Positions 1 to 8,929 are shown, counted from the stretch's first letter. The stretch: 40,333 bases of DNA from an uncultured Clostridia bacterium (GCA_944383385.1 CALWPI010000003.1:1-40333), one strand, 5' to 3'. The notes: a model not told the origin generated them from the sequence alone. Made by a program: numbers and translations.

Positions 1-28
1 AAAAAAGAGCAATTATTTGCTCTTTTTT
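1..28 (-). terminator. Terminator of mnmG
   Basis: A perfect hairpin with arms AAAAAAGAGCAA and TTGCTCTTTTTT around TTAT overlaps the mnmG stop codon. It has a T-run on either strand, so it could work in both directions. Similar AAGAGC hairpins recur at 25158, 28933 and 29405. Confidence 0.85.
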
Positions 29-1863
29 GTTTTTAGATAAATAGATAGCACTGCAATGTCTGCTGGGCTTACACCACTTATTCTACTTGCTTGTCCCAAT
101 GAATAAGGTCTTATGTTTTGCAATTTTTGTTGAGCCTCTATTCTCAATCCTTTGATTTTTTTATAATCAATATCTTGTGGCAATATTATACTCTCTTGTG
201 ATTTTGCTTGTTCAATTTGTTGTTGTTGAATTTTGATATATCCGTCATATTTGATTTCTACTTCAATTTGAGCAAGCAAACTTTGTGGATATTCTGTTAG
301 TATTCCAAAACATGATACTATGTCTTTTATAAAAATATTACTTCTTTTAAGCATGTCAAAATAGGTCATATTTTGATTTGGAATACTCTCATTGTGTGTT
401 TCAAAAAATTTCTTTAAGTCGTCAAAATTGGCTTTATTTCGTAGTTTTTTATAGATTTCTTCTTTCGTTTGCATCTTTTTGAGATACCTATTATAACGTG
501 CTTTTGTAACAAGTCCCACCTTGTATCCAATAGGAGTCAATCTGCTGTCTGCATTATCTTGTCTTAAAAGTAACCTGTATTCTGCACGACTTGTCATCAT
601 TCTATATGGCTCATTTGTCCCCTTTGTGACAAGGTCGTCAATAAGCACTCCAATATATGCATCACTTCTTTTTAATATCAATGGTTCTTTGTCTTTTAGG
701 TAAAGTGCAGCGTTTATTCCTGCAATTATCCCTTGTGCAGCCGCTTCCTCATATCCACTTGTGCCATTTACTTGTCCCGCAAAGTACAATCCTTTTATAT
801 TTTTATAACACAAGGTTGCGTCAAGTTCTGTACTATCAATACAATCATACTCTATTGCGTACGCGTCTCTCATTATGAATGCGTGTTCAAATCCTTTTAG
901 ACTATGCACCATTTTTTCTTGTATGTCAATTGGCATACTTGTAGAAAATCCCTGCAAATACATTTCTTTTGTACTACTTGCTTCTGGTTCCAAGAATAAT
1001 TGATGACGGTCTTTATCAGCAAAATTTACTATTTTTGATTCAATACTTGGGCAATATCTTGGTCCTAACGATGTTATCGAACCATTAAATAATGGTGCTC
1101 TATCCAAATTATCAAGAATAATCTTGTGTGTTTTTTCATTTGTGTATGTCAAATAGCAAGGATATATGTTTTTTGGCGATTTTTTAGTCATAAAACTAAA
1201 ATTTTGTATATTTTCATCACCATTTTGTACTTCTAATTGAGAAAAATCAATTGTATCCTTATGTATTCTTACTGGCGTGCCTGTTTTGAATCTTCGAACA
1301 GATATGCCATTCTCAACTAAACTTTTTGTTAGTAAATTTGCAGGAGCAAATCCGTTTGGCCCAACATTGTTTTTGTATTCACCAATAATAATATCGCTTT
1401 GAAGGTATACACCCGTACAAATGACAACTGCATCAGCAAGGTACGTCGCCCCTTGTGCTGTCTTTACGCCTTTAATTTGGCCATTTTCTACAATAATTTC
1501 ACTCGCTTCTGCTTGTCTCAACCAAAGATTCTTTGTTGTTTCAAGGACTTTTTTCATTTCTGTATGATACTTTACTTTGTCAACTTGTGCACGAAGACTA
1601 TGAACTGCTGGTCCTTTACTTTCATTGAGCATTCTGCGTTGTAGAGTGGTTTTGTCTGCAATAATCCCCATTTCTCCACCTAATGCATCAATTTCACACA
1701 CTAAATGTCCTTTTGCCGTTCCCCCAATAGAAGGATTGCACGCCAAAAAGGCCACACTGTCAAGATTCAGTGCGAGCATTGTTGTTTCTATTCCCATACG
1801 TGCAAGTGCTAATGCTGCTTCACAACCGGCATGGCCACTTCCTACAACTACTGCCTTTTTCAT
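13..1863 (-). CDS. mnmG: tRNA uridine-5-carboxymethylaminomethyl(34) synthesis enzyme MnmG
   Basis: MnmG (GidA) is the FAD-dependent partner of MnmE; together they build the cmnm5 group on wobble uridine 34 of certain tRNAs in the cytoplasm. The 616-residue length is normal for the family. An N-terminal FAD-binding GSGHAG lies at residues 8-13. The GidA signature GPRYCPSIESKI follows in the middle, then GYEEAAAQG and the conserved TSRAEYRLLLRQDNADSRL region. It lies 85 bp downstream of mnmE in an AT-rich gap and ends in a strong hairpin. In related genomes rsmG and parAB commonly follow; here they would fall outside the window. The assignment is secure. Confidence 0.97.
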   Translation of the reverse strand: MKKAVVVGSGHAGCEAALALARMGIETTMLALNLDSVAFLACNPSIGGTAKGHLVCEIDALGGEMGIIADKTTLQRRMLNESKGPAVHSLRAQVDKVKYHTEMKKVLETTKNLWLRQAEASEIIVENGQIKGVKTAQGATYLADAVVICTGVYLQSDIIIGEYKNNVGPNGFAPANLLTKSLVENGISVRRFKTGTPVRIHKDTIDFSQLEVQNGDENIQNFSFMTKKSPKNIYPCYLTYTNEKTHKIILDNLDRAPLFNGSITSLGPRYCPSIESKIVNFADKDRHQLFLEPEASSTKEMYLQGFSTSMPIDIQEKMVHSLKGFEHAFIMRDAYAIEYDCIDSTELDATLCYKNIKGLYFAGQVNGTSGYEEAAAQGIIAGINAALYLKDKEPLILKRSDAYIGVLIDDLVTKGTNEPYRMMTSRAEYRLLLRQDNADSRLTPIGYKVGLVTKARYNRYLKKMQTKEEIYKKLRNKANFDDLKKFFETHNESIPNQNMTYFDMLKRSNIFIKDIVSCFGILTEYPQSLLAQIEVEIKYDGYIKIQQQQIEQAKSQESIILPQDIDYKKIKGLRIEAQQKLQNIRPYSLGQASRISGVSPADIAVLSIYLKTKKSK

Positions 1864-1948
1864 ATTTCCTTCTTTTTATTTTATAATATAAAATTTATAA
1901 CTGAAATTCTAATTCTTATAATTACTTATAATTATATATTAAACAATA

Positions 1949-3304
1949 TTATTTACCAACACAAAATTTTTCAAATATCTTATCAATTATTTCACCGTTA
2001 TTTGTATTTCCTGTTATTTCTCCTATTTTGTTCCACAAATTTGTAAGGTCAATTGATATGATATCGAGTGTCACACCACTCATTATTGCATTTTTAATTT
2101 TGTTACACATTTCTTTTGCTTGTCTCAAAATCTCAACGTGTCTTATATTTGTAATCATTAGACTATCTTTTGTATTTTGCTCACTAATGACTTTGGAATA
2201 AATTTTTTGTTTTAGTTTGTCAATGTTTTGTTCTTGTGTGGCAGATATATAAATTACATCTTTGACATTACCAAGCGTATTTATATCAATATTGTCACAA
2301 ATATCTTGTTTGTTGACAACAATTATATAATTTTTGTCACAAACTAAATTAAATATATATTTATCTTCGTCAGTGATAGGCGTTGTGCTATCAAGCAAAA
2401 ACAATACTATATCTGCACTTTTTATCTCATCAATTGATTTTGCAATGCCTATTTTCTCAACAGCATCATTGCTTTGACGCACACCTGCTGTGTCTATCAA
2501 AATGAATTTGACACCATTATATACATATGTTTCTTCTATTGTATCTCTTGTCGTCCCTTTGATATCTGTGACAATAGCGCGATTATAGTGAAGCATTGCG
2601 TTCATAAGGCTGCTTTTGCCTGCATTTGGTTTTCCTACAAGTGCCACACGACACCCGTTTTTTATGACCATACCTGTTTTGCTAGTTTCAAGTAAGTTGT
2701 TTATTTGATTTTGTAAATCACTAATAGTTGTTTCAAGGTCTATTTTTGCATCGTCTTCGACGTCTTCGTCTGGATAGTCCATAACAACATTTACTTTTGC
2801 AAGTATTTCCGTGATGTTATCTTGCATTGTCTTCACTTTTTGCGCTAAATGACCGGATAATAAATTGTATCCTGCTCTTACTTCACTTTCGCTTTCTGCA
2901 TTTATCATATCAATAACGCCTTCTGCTTCGTCAAGTGTCGTTTTGCCATTTAAGAATGCACGTTTTGTGAATTCTCCTGCTTCTGCCATTGCACAACCAT
3001 GTGACAAAAGAGTTTCTAATATTTGTTTTGCAATAACCATACCACCATGGCATTGAAATTCAACAATATCTTCGCCCGTATAACTATATGGAGCCTTAAA
3101 ATATACCATAAGACATTTTTCTTTTATATCACTTGCAGTAAATTCTCCAAGATAAAGCGTCCTTGGTATGACTTTGTCTTTTGGTCTTGAACACGAAAAA
3201 ACTTCGTATGCTATATCCAAAGCTTTTGGACCACTCATACGAACAATTGCTATTCCACCAACCCCATTTGGTGTTGATATTGCTGCAATAGTTTTTTCTG
3301 CCAT
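1949..3304 (-). CDS. mnmE: tRNA modification GTPase MnmE
   Basis: MnmE (TrmE) is the GTPase partner of MnmG in tRNA wobble-uridine modification. The N-terminal folate-binding domain starts AEKTIAAISTPNG. The G domain inside the helical domain has GKPNAGKSS (G1), DIKGTTRD (G2), DTAG (G3) and NKQD (G4). The protein ends in the catalytic C-terminal CVGK. I chose the ATG at 3304, giving 451 residues, because AAGGTGG lies just upstream and family members begin there; a longer in-frame start at 3337 adds eleven poorly supported residues. The 230-bp gap upstream, after the jag terminator, probably holds its promoter. Confidence 0.96.
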   Translation of the reverse strand: MAEKTIAAISTPNGVGGIAIVRMSGPKALDIAYEVFSCSRPKDKVIPRTLYLGEFTASDIKEKCLMVYFKAPYSYTGEDIVEFQCHGGMVIAKQILETLLSHGCAMAEAGEFTKRAFLNGKTTLDEAEGVIDMINAESESEVRAGYNLLSGHLAQKVKTMQDNITEILAKVNVVMDYPDEDVEDDAKIDLETTISDLQNQINNLLETSKTGMVIKNGCRVALVGKPNAGKSSLMNAMLHYNRAIVTDIKGTTRDTIEETYVYNGVKFILIDTAGVRQSNDAVEKIGIAKSIDEIKSADIVLFLLDSTTPITDEDKYIFNLVCDKNYIIVVNKQDICDNIDINTLGNVKDVIYISATQEQNIDKLKQKIYSKVISEQNTKDSLMITNIRHVEILRQAKEMCNKIKNAIMSGVTLDIISIDLTNLWNKIGEITGNTNNGEIIDKIFEKFCVGK

Positions 3305-3503
3305 TTTCCCACCTTTTGCTTGATTAGTATAGCACACATTTTATTTTTTTCAAATATCATTTTATAATTTTATTATTTTTTGGTATGACAATAAAAATAT
3401 GTTTTTATACTATCAACATAATAATGTAATATTGGTTTAGAATTTAATTAAAATAAAATATATTTGATGTTTTGGTAGTGGTAGTAAATAATTTTTATTA
3501 TTA

Positions 3504-3530
3504 AAATAAAAAAGGTTGCAAAGCAACCTT
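3504..3530 (-). terminator. Terminator after jag
   Basis: Arms AAGGTTGC and GCAACCTT with a three-base loop are followed on the minus strand by a T-rich tract. It sits 5 bp past the jag stop and separates the yidC-jag transcript from mnmE. Confidence 0.85.
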
Positions 3531-3534
3531 TATT

Positions 3535-4260
3535 TTATTCAACATAATCAATTATGAGGTGTCTTTCTTTACCATCTCCTTCGGAGTGAGTAGACACATT
3601 TTTGTATCCTTGAAGGGCAGTGTGAATTATCCTTCTCTCATAACTATTCATTGGTTCTAGACTGTATGATTTTTTCGTACTAACAACATTTTTTGCCATT
3701 CTTTTTGCAAGGTCTACAAGAGTTTTCTTTCTTCTGTCTTTATATCCTTGTACATCCAAAAACAATCTGCCTCTAAAATCAAATTTGTTTTGAAGTGTAG
3801 CATTGATTATTCTTTGAAACGCCTCTAATACTTCGCCATGATAACCAATAAACATTGACAAATCGTCACCTTTTATGTATGCCAAAAAGTCTTTGCCTTC
3901 TTCTTTTACTTCTACTTCGCCAATTTGATTGTACAAATATATCATATGATTTAGATATTTTGATACATACATTATAATATCACTGCTTGTGTATTTTGTT
4001 TTTTGCTTTTCAAGTTTTTCTTCTGGTTTATCAATTATTTCTTGAACAACCGTCTCTTCTACAACATTTTCTTGTGGCAACGCTTCTTGTTCTTCGTGTT
4101 CTTCTTGTTCAATCAAAGTTAGTTGCACTCTTGCTTTCTTAAACAAACTTGCGTCATTTATAATCTCTACATTTACATTGTCTAATGTTGTGTCCAACAT
4201 TTTTAGTCCTTCGGCAATGGCTTGTTCAATAGTTTTTCCTGTCGCTTCGACTTTTTTCAT
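3535..4260 (-). CDS. jag: Jag/KhpB RNA-binding protein (Jag-N, KH, R3H)
   Basis: This is a 241-residue Jag (KhpB/EloR-type) protein. Residues 1-50 match the Jag-N domain (KKVEATGKTIEQAIAEGL). A charged Glu/Gln-rich linker follows at about 55-90. A KH domain contains the IGYHGEVLEAFQRI loop at roughly 135-150, and a C-terminal R3H region carries RRIIHTAL. The family binds RNA and, in Firmicutes studied so far, affects elongation and division; that role is carried over here, not shown. It follows yidC by 11 bp with AAGGAGA before its ATG, the usual yidC-jag pairing. Confidence 0.94.
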   Translation of the reverse strand: MKKVEATGKTIEQAIAEGLKMLDTTLDNVNVEIINDASLFKKARVQLTLIEQEEHEEQEALPQENVVEETVVQEIIDKPEEKLEKQKTKYTSSDIIMYVSKYLNHMIYLYNQIGEVEVKEEGKDFLAYIKGDDLSMFIGYHGEVLEAFQRIINATLQNKFDFRGRLFLDVQGYKDRRKKTLVDLAKRMAKNVVSTKKSYSLEPMNSYERRIIHTALQGYKNVSTHSEGDGKERHLIIDYVE

Positions 4261-4271
4261 AAGTTCTCCTT

Positions 4272-5357
4272 TTATCTACTATAAGATACTTTTGGTTTGT
4301 TCTTTTGCTTTTTTGCAGCAATTTTTTCTTCAATTACTTCTATTATTATAGTCATAATAGGATTAATTACAAGTGAGAACATTGCACCAATAACGATATA
4401 AATAGCAAATGCTGCTGTATAGAATAGGGTGAATATTGCCATAATTGCAGGCATCAAAAATAACATAAATTTGTTTTTAGCCATTGGGTCGACATATACT
4501 TGACCTTTTTTCTTTGCTCTCAATTTTGATACCCAACCAGTCATCTTTGTAGATAAGAACGTTACTAATGCTGCAAGGATACAAAGAATGTAATATCCAT
4601 TCCATTGACCTTCGTATTTTGCACTCAATGAATCAGTCATAACATCTTGGTACAAAACAGGATTTACATAGTTTTCGTTTTCAACATTAGTTGATTGTTT
4701 TGTATATTTTACAAAATCATCATAAGACAATACAACCGAACTGCTGGTATCTTTTCCCCAAATGTTCTTTATCCATAAAAATGATTCTTTTATATCATCA
4801 TATTTCACTTGAACTGCGCTATTTGCGTATTCTTTTGCCTCATCATTTAGAGTCACACCTTCTGCTCGTTCAAAAGAATATTCGTCAACACCAAGTTCGT
4901 TTGCTTTTTCGTTATATGCTGTAATATATGTATCTTGCAAAATCTCAAATTCGTTATTCATTTTGTATGCAACCATGTCATTTAACGTTCCAAACAACGT
5001 AAAGAACACAACACATGTGATGACCATATAAACAACCATTATACCCAAACTGCCAAACACATTGTAATTTTCTTTTTTATACAATTTCATTGTCTCTTGA
5101 TTGAGCATTTGTGGGTTGTTTGCATACTTTTTGTTGAGCGCGTCTAGTTTTGGTTTTAGATTGGCCATCATTTTGCTATTTCTAGTAGTAAAAATCCTTT
5201 GCACCAAATCAATAGGGAGTATACATGTTTTTATAAGTAGTGTTAGCAAAATAATTGCAACTGCATAGTTTGCCACACTGCCGTTTATCCAATTTATGAG
5301 ATTTGCCCACATACCTTCTGGTGCAGCAACGCTCAGTACCATATTAAAGAAATTCAT
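4272..5357 (-). CDS. yidC: Membrane protein insertase YidC/SpoIIIJ family, with enlarged loop
   Basis: This 361-residue YidC/Oxa1-family insertase places proteins in the cytoplasmic membrane. Membrane segments are visible at about 28-50, 103-126, 248-268 and 292-340. The charged cytoplasmic hairpin between the first two (MMANLKPKLDALNKKY) is typical. Lys43 sits where the hydrophilic-groove Arg is common. The stretch from about 127 to 247 is an unusually long, acidic extracytoplasmic loop that still holds the WIKNIWGKD remnant of the standard loop. AAAGGAG precedes the ATG. It lies 79 bp after rnpA, and no yidD gene lies between them. Confidence 0.93.
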   Translation of the reverse strand: MNFFNMVLSVAAPEGMWANLINWINGSVANYAVAIILLTLLIKTCILPIDLVQRIFTTRNSKMMANLKPKLDALNKKYANNPQMLNQETMKLYKKENYNVFGSLGIMVVYMVITCVVFFTLFGTLNDMVAYKMNNEFEILQDTYITAYNEKANELGVDEYSFERAEGVTLNDEAKEYANSAVQVKYDDIKESFLWIKNIWGKDTSSSVVLSYDDFVKYTKQSTNVENENYVNPVLYQDVMTDSLSAKYEGQWNGYYILCILAALVTFLSTKMTGWVSKLRAKKKGQVYVDPMAKNKFMLFLMPAIMAIFTLFYTAAFAIYIVIGAMFSLVINPIMTIIIEVIEEKIAAKKQKNKPKVSYSR

Positions 5358-5436
5358 TTTTTCTCCTTTCAGTTTGCTAAATATAATATATAGTAATATA
5401 AAATAGTAAAAATTTCAAAATAATTATTATAAATAT

Positions 5437-5790
5437 TTACACTTTGTTTGTATTTACATAATTTTTTGCTTTTTCTATCAAATAAACGACAATTTTATCA
5501 ATGTCAGCATACGTCAAATCACAAATAGATGACTTTGCTACAAAAATGTAATTCAGTCTATTGTCGATATTTTGCATATTGTTTCTCACACTTGCACGTA
5601 GTCTGCGTTTTATTAGATTGCGAGTGTGTGCTTTTCCCACCTTTTTAGACACAGAAAAACCTATCTTCGTCTTTTCTAATTTGTTTGGCACGAAGATAAG
5701 ATTGAGACTAGGTGTTGATATACATTTGCCTGCACGATAAATATAATTAAACGCTTTGCGTTTTTTTAGTCTATTTTCTTTGTCTAACAT
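5437..5790 (-). CDS. rnpA: Ribonuclease P protein component
   Basis: RnpA is the small basic protein of RNase P, which removes tRNA 5' leaders. The length of 117 residues is normal. The signature helix is HTRNLIKRRLRASVR at about residues 56-70, and the start LDKENRLKKRKAF is typical. It lies about 100 bp downstream of rpmH, but a terminator hairpin stands between them. rnpA may therefore be expressed by read-through or from its own weak promoter. Confidence 0.95.
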   Translation of the reverse strand: MLDKENRLKKRKAFNYIYRAGKCISTPSLNLIFVPNKLEKTKIGFSVSKKVGKAHTRNLIKRRLRASVRNNMQNIDNRLNYIFVAKSSICDLTYADIDKIVVYLIEKAKNYVNTNKV

Positions 5791-5851
5791 TTGATACCTA
5801 CAATTATATCATAACATATTTTTAGATATTTTACTATCAAAAATTATTCTA

Positions 5852-5877
5852 ATAAAAAAACTAGTCACAAGACTAGT
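5852..5877 (-). terminator. Hairpin terminator between rpmH and rnpA
   Basis: Arms ACTAGTC and GACTAGT with loop ACAA are followed on the minus strand by a T7 run. It lies 15 bp after rpmH and could set the rpmH to rnpA expression ratio by partial termination. Confidence 0.8.
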
Positions 5878-5892
5878 TGATTTATACATTCA

Positions 5893-6027
5893 TTAAGCAG
5901 ATAGTTTTGCTCTACCACGATTTCTACGTCTTTTGATGACATTCTTGCCACCTTTTGTTCTCATACGAGCACGGAAACCATGAACTTTACTTCTTTGTTT
6001 CTTTTTTGGTTGATAAGTTCTTTTCAT
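5893..6027 (-). CDS. rpmH: 50S ribosomal protein L34
   Basis: This 44-residue ribosomal protein belongs to the 50S subunit. The translation starts [19 protein letters not shown], contains [15 protein letters not shown] and ends GRAKLSA, a full match to L34. AAAGGAAGG lies eight bases before the ATG. Its own strong promoter (TTGACA, 18 bp, TATAAT) lies about 90 bp upstream, and the leader carries a tandem repeat and a short overlapping reading frame. It is normally divergent from dnaA; here it points the same way and follows dnaN. Confidence 0.97.
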   Translation of the reverse strand: MKRTYQPKKKQRSKVHGFRARMRTKGGKNVIKRRRNRGRAKLSA

Positions 6028-6057
6028 ACACTGTTCCTTCCTTTATATATTTTAGCA

Positions 6058-6086
6058 TTACGCACTTGCATTTTACGCACTTGCAT
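6058..6086 (-). repeat. Tandem direct repeat in the rpmH leader
   Basis: TTACGCACTTGCAT occurs at 6058-6071 and again at 6073-6086, a 15-base period. Both copies lie in the predicted 5' leader of rpmH. The second copy ends at an ATG (minus strand) that opens a 20-codon frame, positions 6086-6024, beginning MQVRKMQVRN and ending in a TGA that overlaps the rpmH ATG. Confidence 0.85.
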
Positions 6087-6114
6087 AGTGCTGTAAATTT
6101 CGTATTGCAAATTG

Positions 6115-6144
6115 ATTATATAAGATACTAAATAATATTGTCAA
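6115..6144 (-). promoter_or_regulatory. Promoter of rpmH
   Basis: On the minus strand a perfect TTGACA (6139-6144), an 18-bp spacer and a perfect TATAAT (6115-6120) give a strong vegetative promoter. The start would fall near 6108. Confidence 0.8.
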
Positions 6145-6192
6145 GGCTTTTTTGTAAAACACGCGCCATAATTATTACTATATTTTATGTTT

Positions 6193-7296
6193 TTACAATC
6201 TTCTCAAAGGTATTATTAGATATGTGAAATCTGTATCTTCTACACCTGTGATTGTACAAGGGGATATGCCATTAAAATTGAGTTTTAAGAATTCACAATC
6301 AATAACTCGTAGTGCTTCTATAAAATATCTTGCATTGAAATCAAGAGAAACATCATTTCCTTCAAGAGCGATTGTAATATTTTCCTTAAATTCACCCAAA
6401 TCGCTTTTTGCTGACACTGTCATAATTTTGTCTGTCACATCAAATCTAACCAAATTGTTCCTTTCAATACGACTGAGTAGTCCTGCTCTATCAAGAGTAT
6501 TTTCTAGTTGTTCTTTGTTGATTGTCACAATAGTTGATGCGTTTGATGATTTTTCAATAACTTGTTTGTATTCAATAAATTGACCGTTTAGTAATCTTGT
6601 TGTAATTGCAGTATCGTCAATTGTTAGCATCATATAATTTGGTTCTAGATATACTGTAATATTGTCTTCGTCATCTTCAAGCAATTTACTTATTTCATTT
6701 AGTGACCTAGCAGGGATAATGGCACTCATATTGCCACTGGCTGATTTGACTTGTTTTTTGAGCATAGCGATACGGAAACCGTCTACTGCAACAGATGTAA
6801 TGCTGTCGCCTTCAATTTCAAACAATGCTCCTTTTAGGACTGGTCTATTGTCGTCTACTGCAACAGAGAAAATTGTTTTGTTGATAAGGTCTTTCAAGTC
6901 TTTTGCAGTTAGTTCGAAATAATTGTTCTCTGTCAATTTTTTCATTGTAGGGAACTCATCACTATTTAGACATTGTATGTTTGTATTACTATCAGTATAT
7001 TTAATAGACAATACATTCTTTTCATTTAGATTGAGTTCGATTTGTTCGCCTGTTAGTTTCTTTATAAATTCACAAAAGAACTTACCTGGAACAACTGTCT
7101 CGCCTTCAATCTTGACTTCGGCTCTTATTTTCTTTTCTATATAGAGTTCCATATCCGTTGCAGACAATGTAAGGATATCATCTTTTGCTTCTAGTTTGAT
7201 GCCTTCAAGTATTGGATTTGTTGTTCTTGCTCCTATTGCTTTACTGACTTTTAGCACTGCATCACTTAGCTCTAAACCATTACAAATCAATTTCAT
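6193..7296 (-). CDS. dnaN: DNA polymerase III beta sliding clamp
   Basis: DnaN is the ring-shaped clamp that tethers DNA polymerases. At 367 residues it has the normal length, with three similar domains. The start MKLICNGLELSDAVLKVSKAIG, the NPILEGIKLEA region, RPVLKGALFEI and the C-terminal YLIIPLRRL (family pattern YLIMPVRL) are all diagnostic. GGAGCGAAGG lies before the ATG. It follows dnaA by 220 bp in a gap that carries several DnaA boxes. DinB, encoded further on, has a clamp-binding peptide. Confidence 0.97.
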   Translation of the reverse strand: MKLICNGLELSDAVLKVSKAIGARTTNPILEGIKLEAKDDILTLSATDMELYIEKKIRAEVKIEGETVVPGKFFCEFIKKLTGEQIELNLNEKNVLSIKYTDSNTNIQCLNSDEFPTMKKLTENNYFELTAKDLKDLINKTIFSVAVDDNRPVLKGALFEIEGDSITSVAVDGFRIAMLKKQVKSASGNMSAIIPARSLNEISKLLEDDEDNITVYLEPNYMMLTIDDTAITTRLLNGQFIEYKQVIEKSSNASTIVTINKEQLENTLDRAGLLSRIERNNLVRFDVTDKIMTVSAKSDLGEFKENITIALEGNDVSLDFNARYFIEALRVIDCEFLKLNFNGISPCTITGVEDTDFTYLIIPLRRL

Positions 7297-7365
7297 TTTG
7301 CCTTCGCTCCTTCAAATTAAATTATTATTTTTAAATCATTATCTTTATTATTAGTGTAGTGGAAA

Positions 7366-7509
7366 TGTGGATAACTCTTTTGTTTTTCAAAAAAGCATAT
7401 ATTTCACTATCTAAATATACCATATTTTACAAAATTCGACAATATTTATATGTGGACAAGTTGTTAGTTTTTTGTGTTTTTGTATCCACAAACCAATTAG
7501 TTATGCACA
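7366..7509. promoter_or_regulatory. DnaA-box cluster between dnaA and dnaN
   Basis: Four DnaA-like 9-mers lie here: an exact TTATCCACA on the minus strand at 7366-7374, TTGTCCACA (minus) at 7451-7459, GTATCCACA (plus) at 7482-7490 and TTATGCACA (plus) at 7501-7509. The flanks are AT-rich. In Bacillus subtilis the dnaA-dnaN gap is the unwinding half of oriC. No such box was seen upstream of dnaA here. Confidence 0.7.
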
Positions 7510-7516
7510 TTACGCA

Positions 7517-8860
7517 TTATTGTGCGTGTTCAATTGTGTTTTTGATATCATCTATTGTTACTCTCATACGGTTGCTATCTTTTATAGCATTTAGTATTTT
7601 TTCTCTTGCGTGAATAACTGTTGTATGGTCACGGCCACCAAATATATCTCCAATAGATGTGAGTGGCAAATCCATCATATCACAAATAAGATACATCGCA
7701 ATTTGTCTTGGCTCAACAATTTCTTTATTCTTTTTCTTTCCAATCAAATCATCTTTTGAAATATTGAAATATTTGCAAACAGCAACTATTATTTTGTCGC
7801 TTGTGATAGACTTTTTCTCCGAAATGACTTGGTCTTTTAATGCTTCTGCAACATCATCCATAGTAGCGTGTGTCTTTCCAGATAGATTTGCGTAAAATAC
7901 AACTTTGCACAACACTCCTTCCATTTCACGAATATTGCTATTTGAATTGGTTGCTATGTAATCAATAACATCTTCGTCAATATTATAGTGTTCTTGTTGT
8001 GCCTTCTTTTGAAGTATTGCAAATCTTGTTTCGTAATCAGGGAATTGAATATCTTGTATGAGTCCCATACTGAAACGAGAACGCAATCTGTCTTCTAGTG
8101 TTTCAATCTCTTTTGGAGCACGGTCACTTGCGATTATGATTTGTTTGTTGTTTTGGTACAATTCGTTAAACACATTAAAGAACTCTTCTTGTGTAGATGT
8201 CTTTTTTGAAATGAATTGGATATCATCTACCATCAAAACGTCCACGTTTGTGTATTTGTTCCTAAAAGACGCAATTGCACCAATTTTGTCCTTGTTTGCC
8301 ATACAATCTATATAGTCGTTTGTGAACTTGTTACATGTGACGTACATGACTTTTAGGTCAGGACGTGTTTTTGATAAATAATTGCCAATTGCGTGTAATA
8401 AGTGTGTTTTACCAAGTCCAACACCACCATATATATATAATGGATTGATTTTTGTAACAGGATTTTCTGCGACACCACGAGCAGCGGCATAAACATATTT
8501 GTTACTATTACCAACGACAAAATTGTCAAATGTAAACTTTTCATTAAACTTGCAAATAGGCGAAGACGAAACGACCTTTGATTCCTGTTCGCTAGACTTG
8601 TATTTTGTAGTCTCATCAGGGTCAAGTATCTTAAAGTCCACAATGTCTTCGTTTGCACTCTTTATTGCATAACGAATGGACTGTTCGTGAAGTTTCAGCA
8701 CTCTATTTTTTGCAGTTTCGCTTGTTGTTGACAAGTACAAAACATTATTTTTCAAATCAATTGGTTCCAAACTCTTTATCCATAAATCAAAAGAAACAGC
8801 TGTGACTTCCTTTTCGAGAGTTTTGAGCGCAATATTCCAAATTTCTTTTGCGTCTTGCAT
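7517..8860 (-). CDS. dnaA: Chromosomal replication initiator protein DnaA
   Basis: DnaA binds DnaA boxes at the origin and opens the duplex. The ATG at 8860 gives 447 residues. It is chosen because GAGG lies seven bases upstream; an in-frame TTG four codons earlier is less likely. Domain I is at 1-80, a variable linker follows, then the AAA+ ATPase with Walker A GGVGLGKTHLLHA near residue 145 and Walker B VDDIQF near 210, and the domain IV DNA-binding signature GGRDHTTVIHA near 415. dnaN follows on the same strand, while recF lies unusually upstream. Confidence 0.98.
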   Translation of the reverse strand: MQDAKEIWNIALKTLEKEVTAVSFDLWIKSLEPIDLKNNVLYLSTTSETAKNRVLKLHEQSIRYAIKSANEDIVDFKILDPDETTKYKSSEQESKVVSSSPICKFNEKFTFDNFVVGNSNKYVYAAARGVAENPVTKINPLYIYGGVGLGKTHLLHAIGNYLSKTRPDLKVMYVTCNKFTNDYIDCMANKDKIGAIASFRNKYTNVDVLMVDDIQFISKKTSTQEEFFNVFNELYQNNKQIIIASDRAPKEIETLEDRLRSRFSMGLIQDIQFPDYETRFAILQKKAQQEHYNIDEDVIDYIATNSNSNIREMEGVLCKVVFYANLSGKTHATMDDVAEALKDQVISEKKSITSDKIIVAVCKYFNISKDDLIGKKKNKEIVEPRQIAMYLICDMMDLPLTSIGDIFGGRDHTTVIHAREKILNAIKDSNRMRVTIDDIKNTIEHAQ

Positions 8861-8900
8861 AATTTTCCTCAATAATAAAATATTTTATCAGTATAAATTT

Positions 8901-8929
8901 AGATTACATTTATAATGTAATTTTGTCAA
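8901..8929 (-). promoter_or_regulatory. dnaA promoter with overlapping palindrome
   Basis: On the minus strand a perfect TTGACA at 8924-8929 is followed after 17 bp by a weak -10, TAATCT, at 8901-8906. A perfect inverted repeat with 8-bp arms, ATTACATT-TAT-AATGTAAT, fills 8903-8921, covering the spacer and the -10. That is where a repressor would bind. It is not a DnaA box. Confidence 0.6.

Noticed and set aside
6058-6086. CRISPR-like array
   Set aside because: There are only two short copies without spacers or cas genes.
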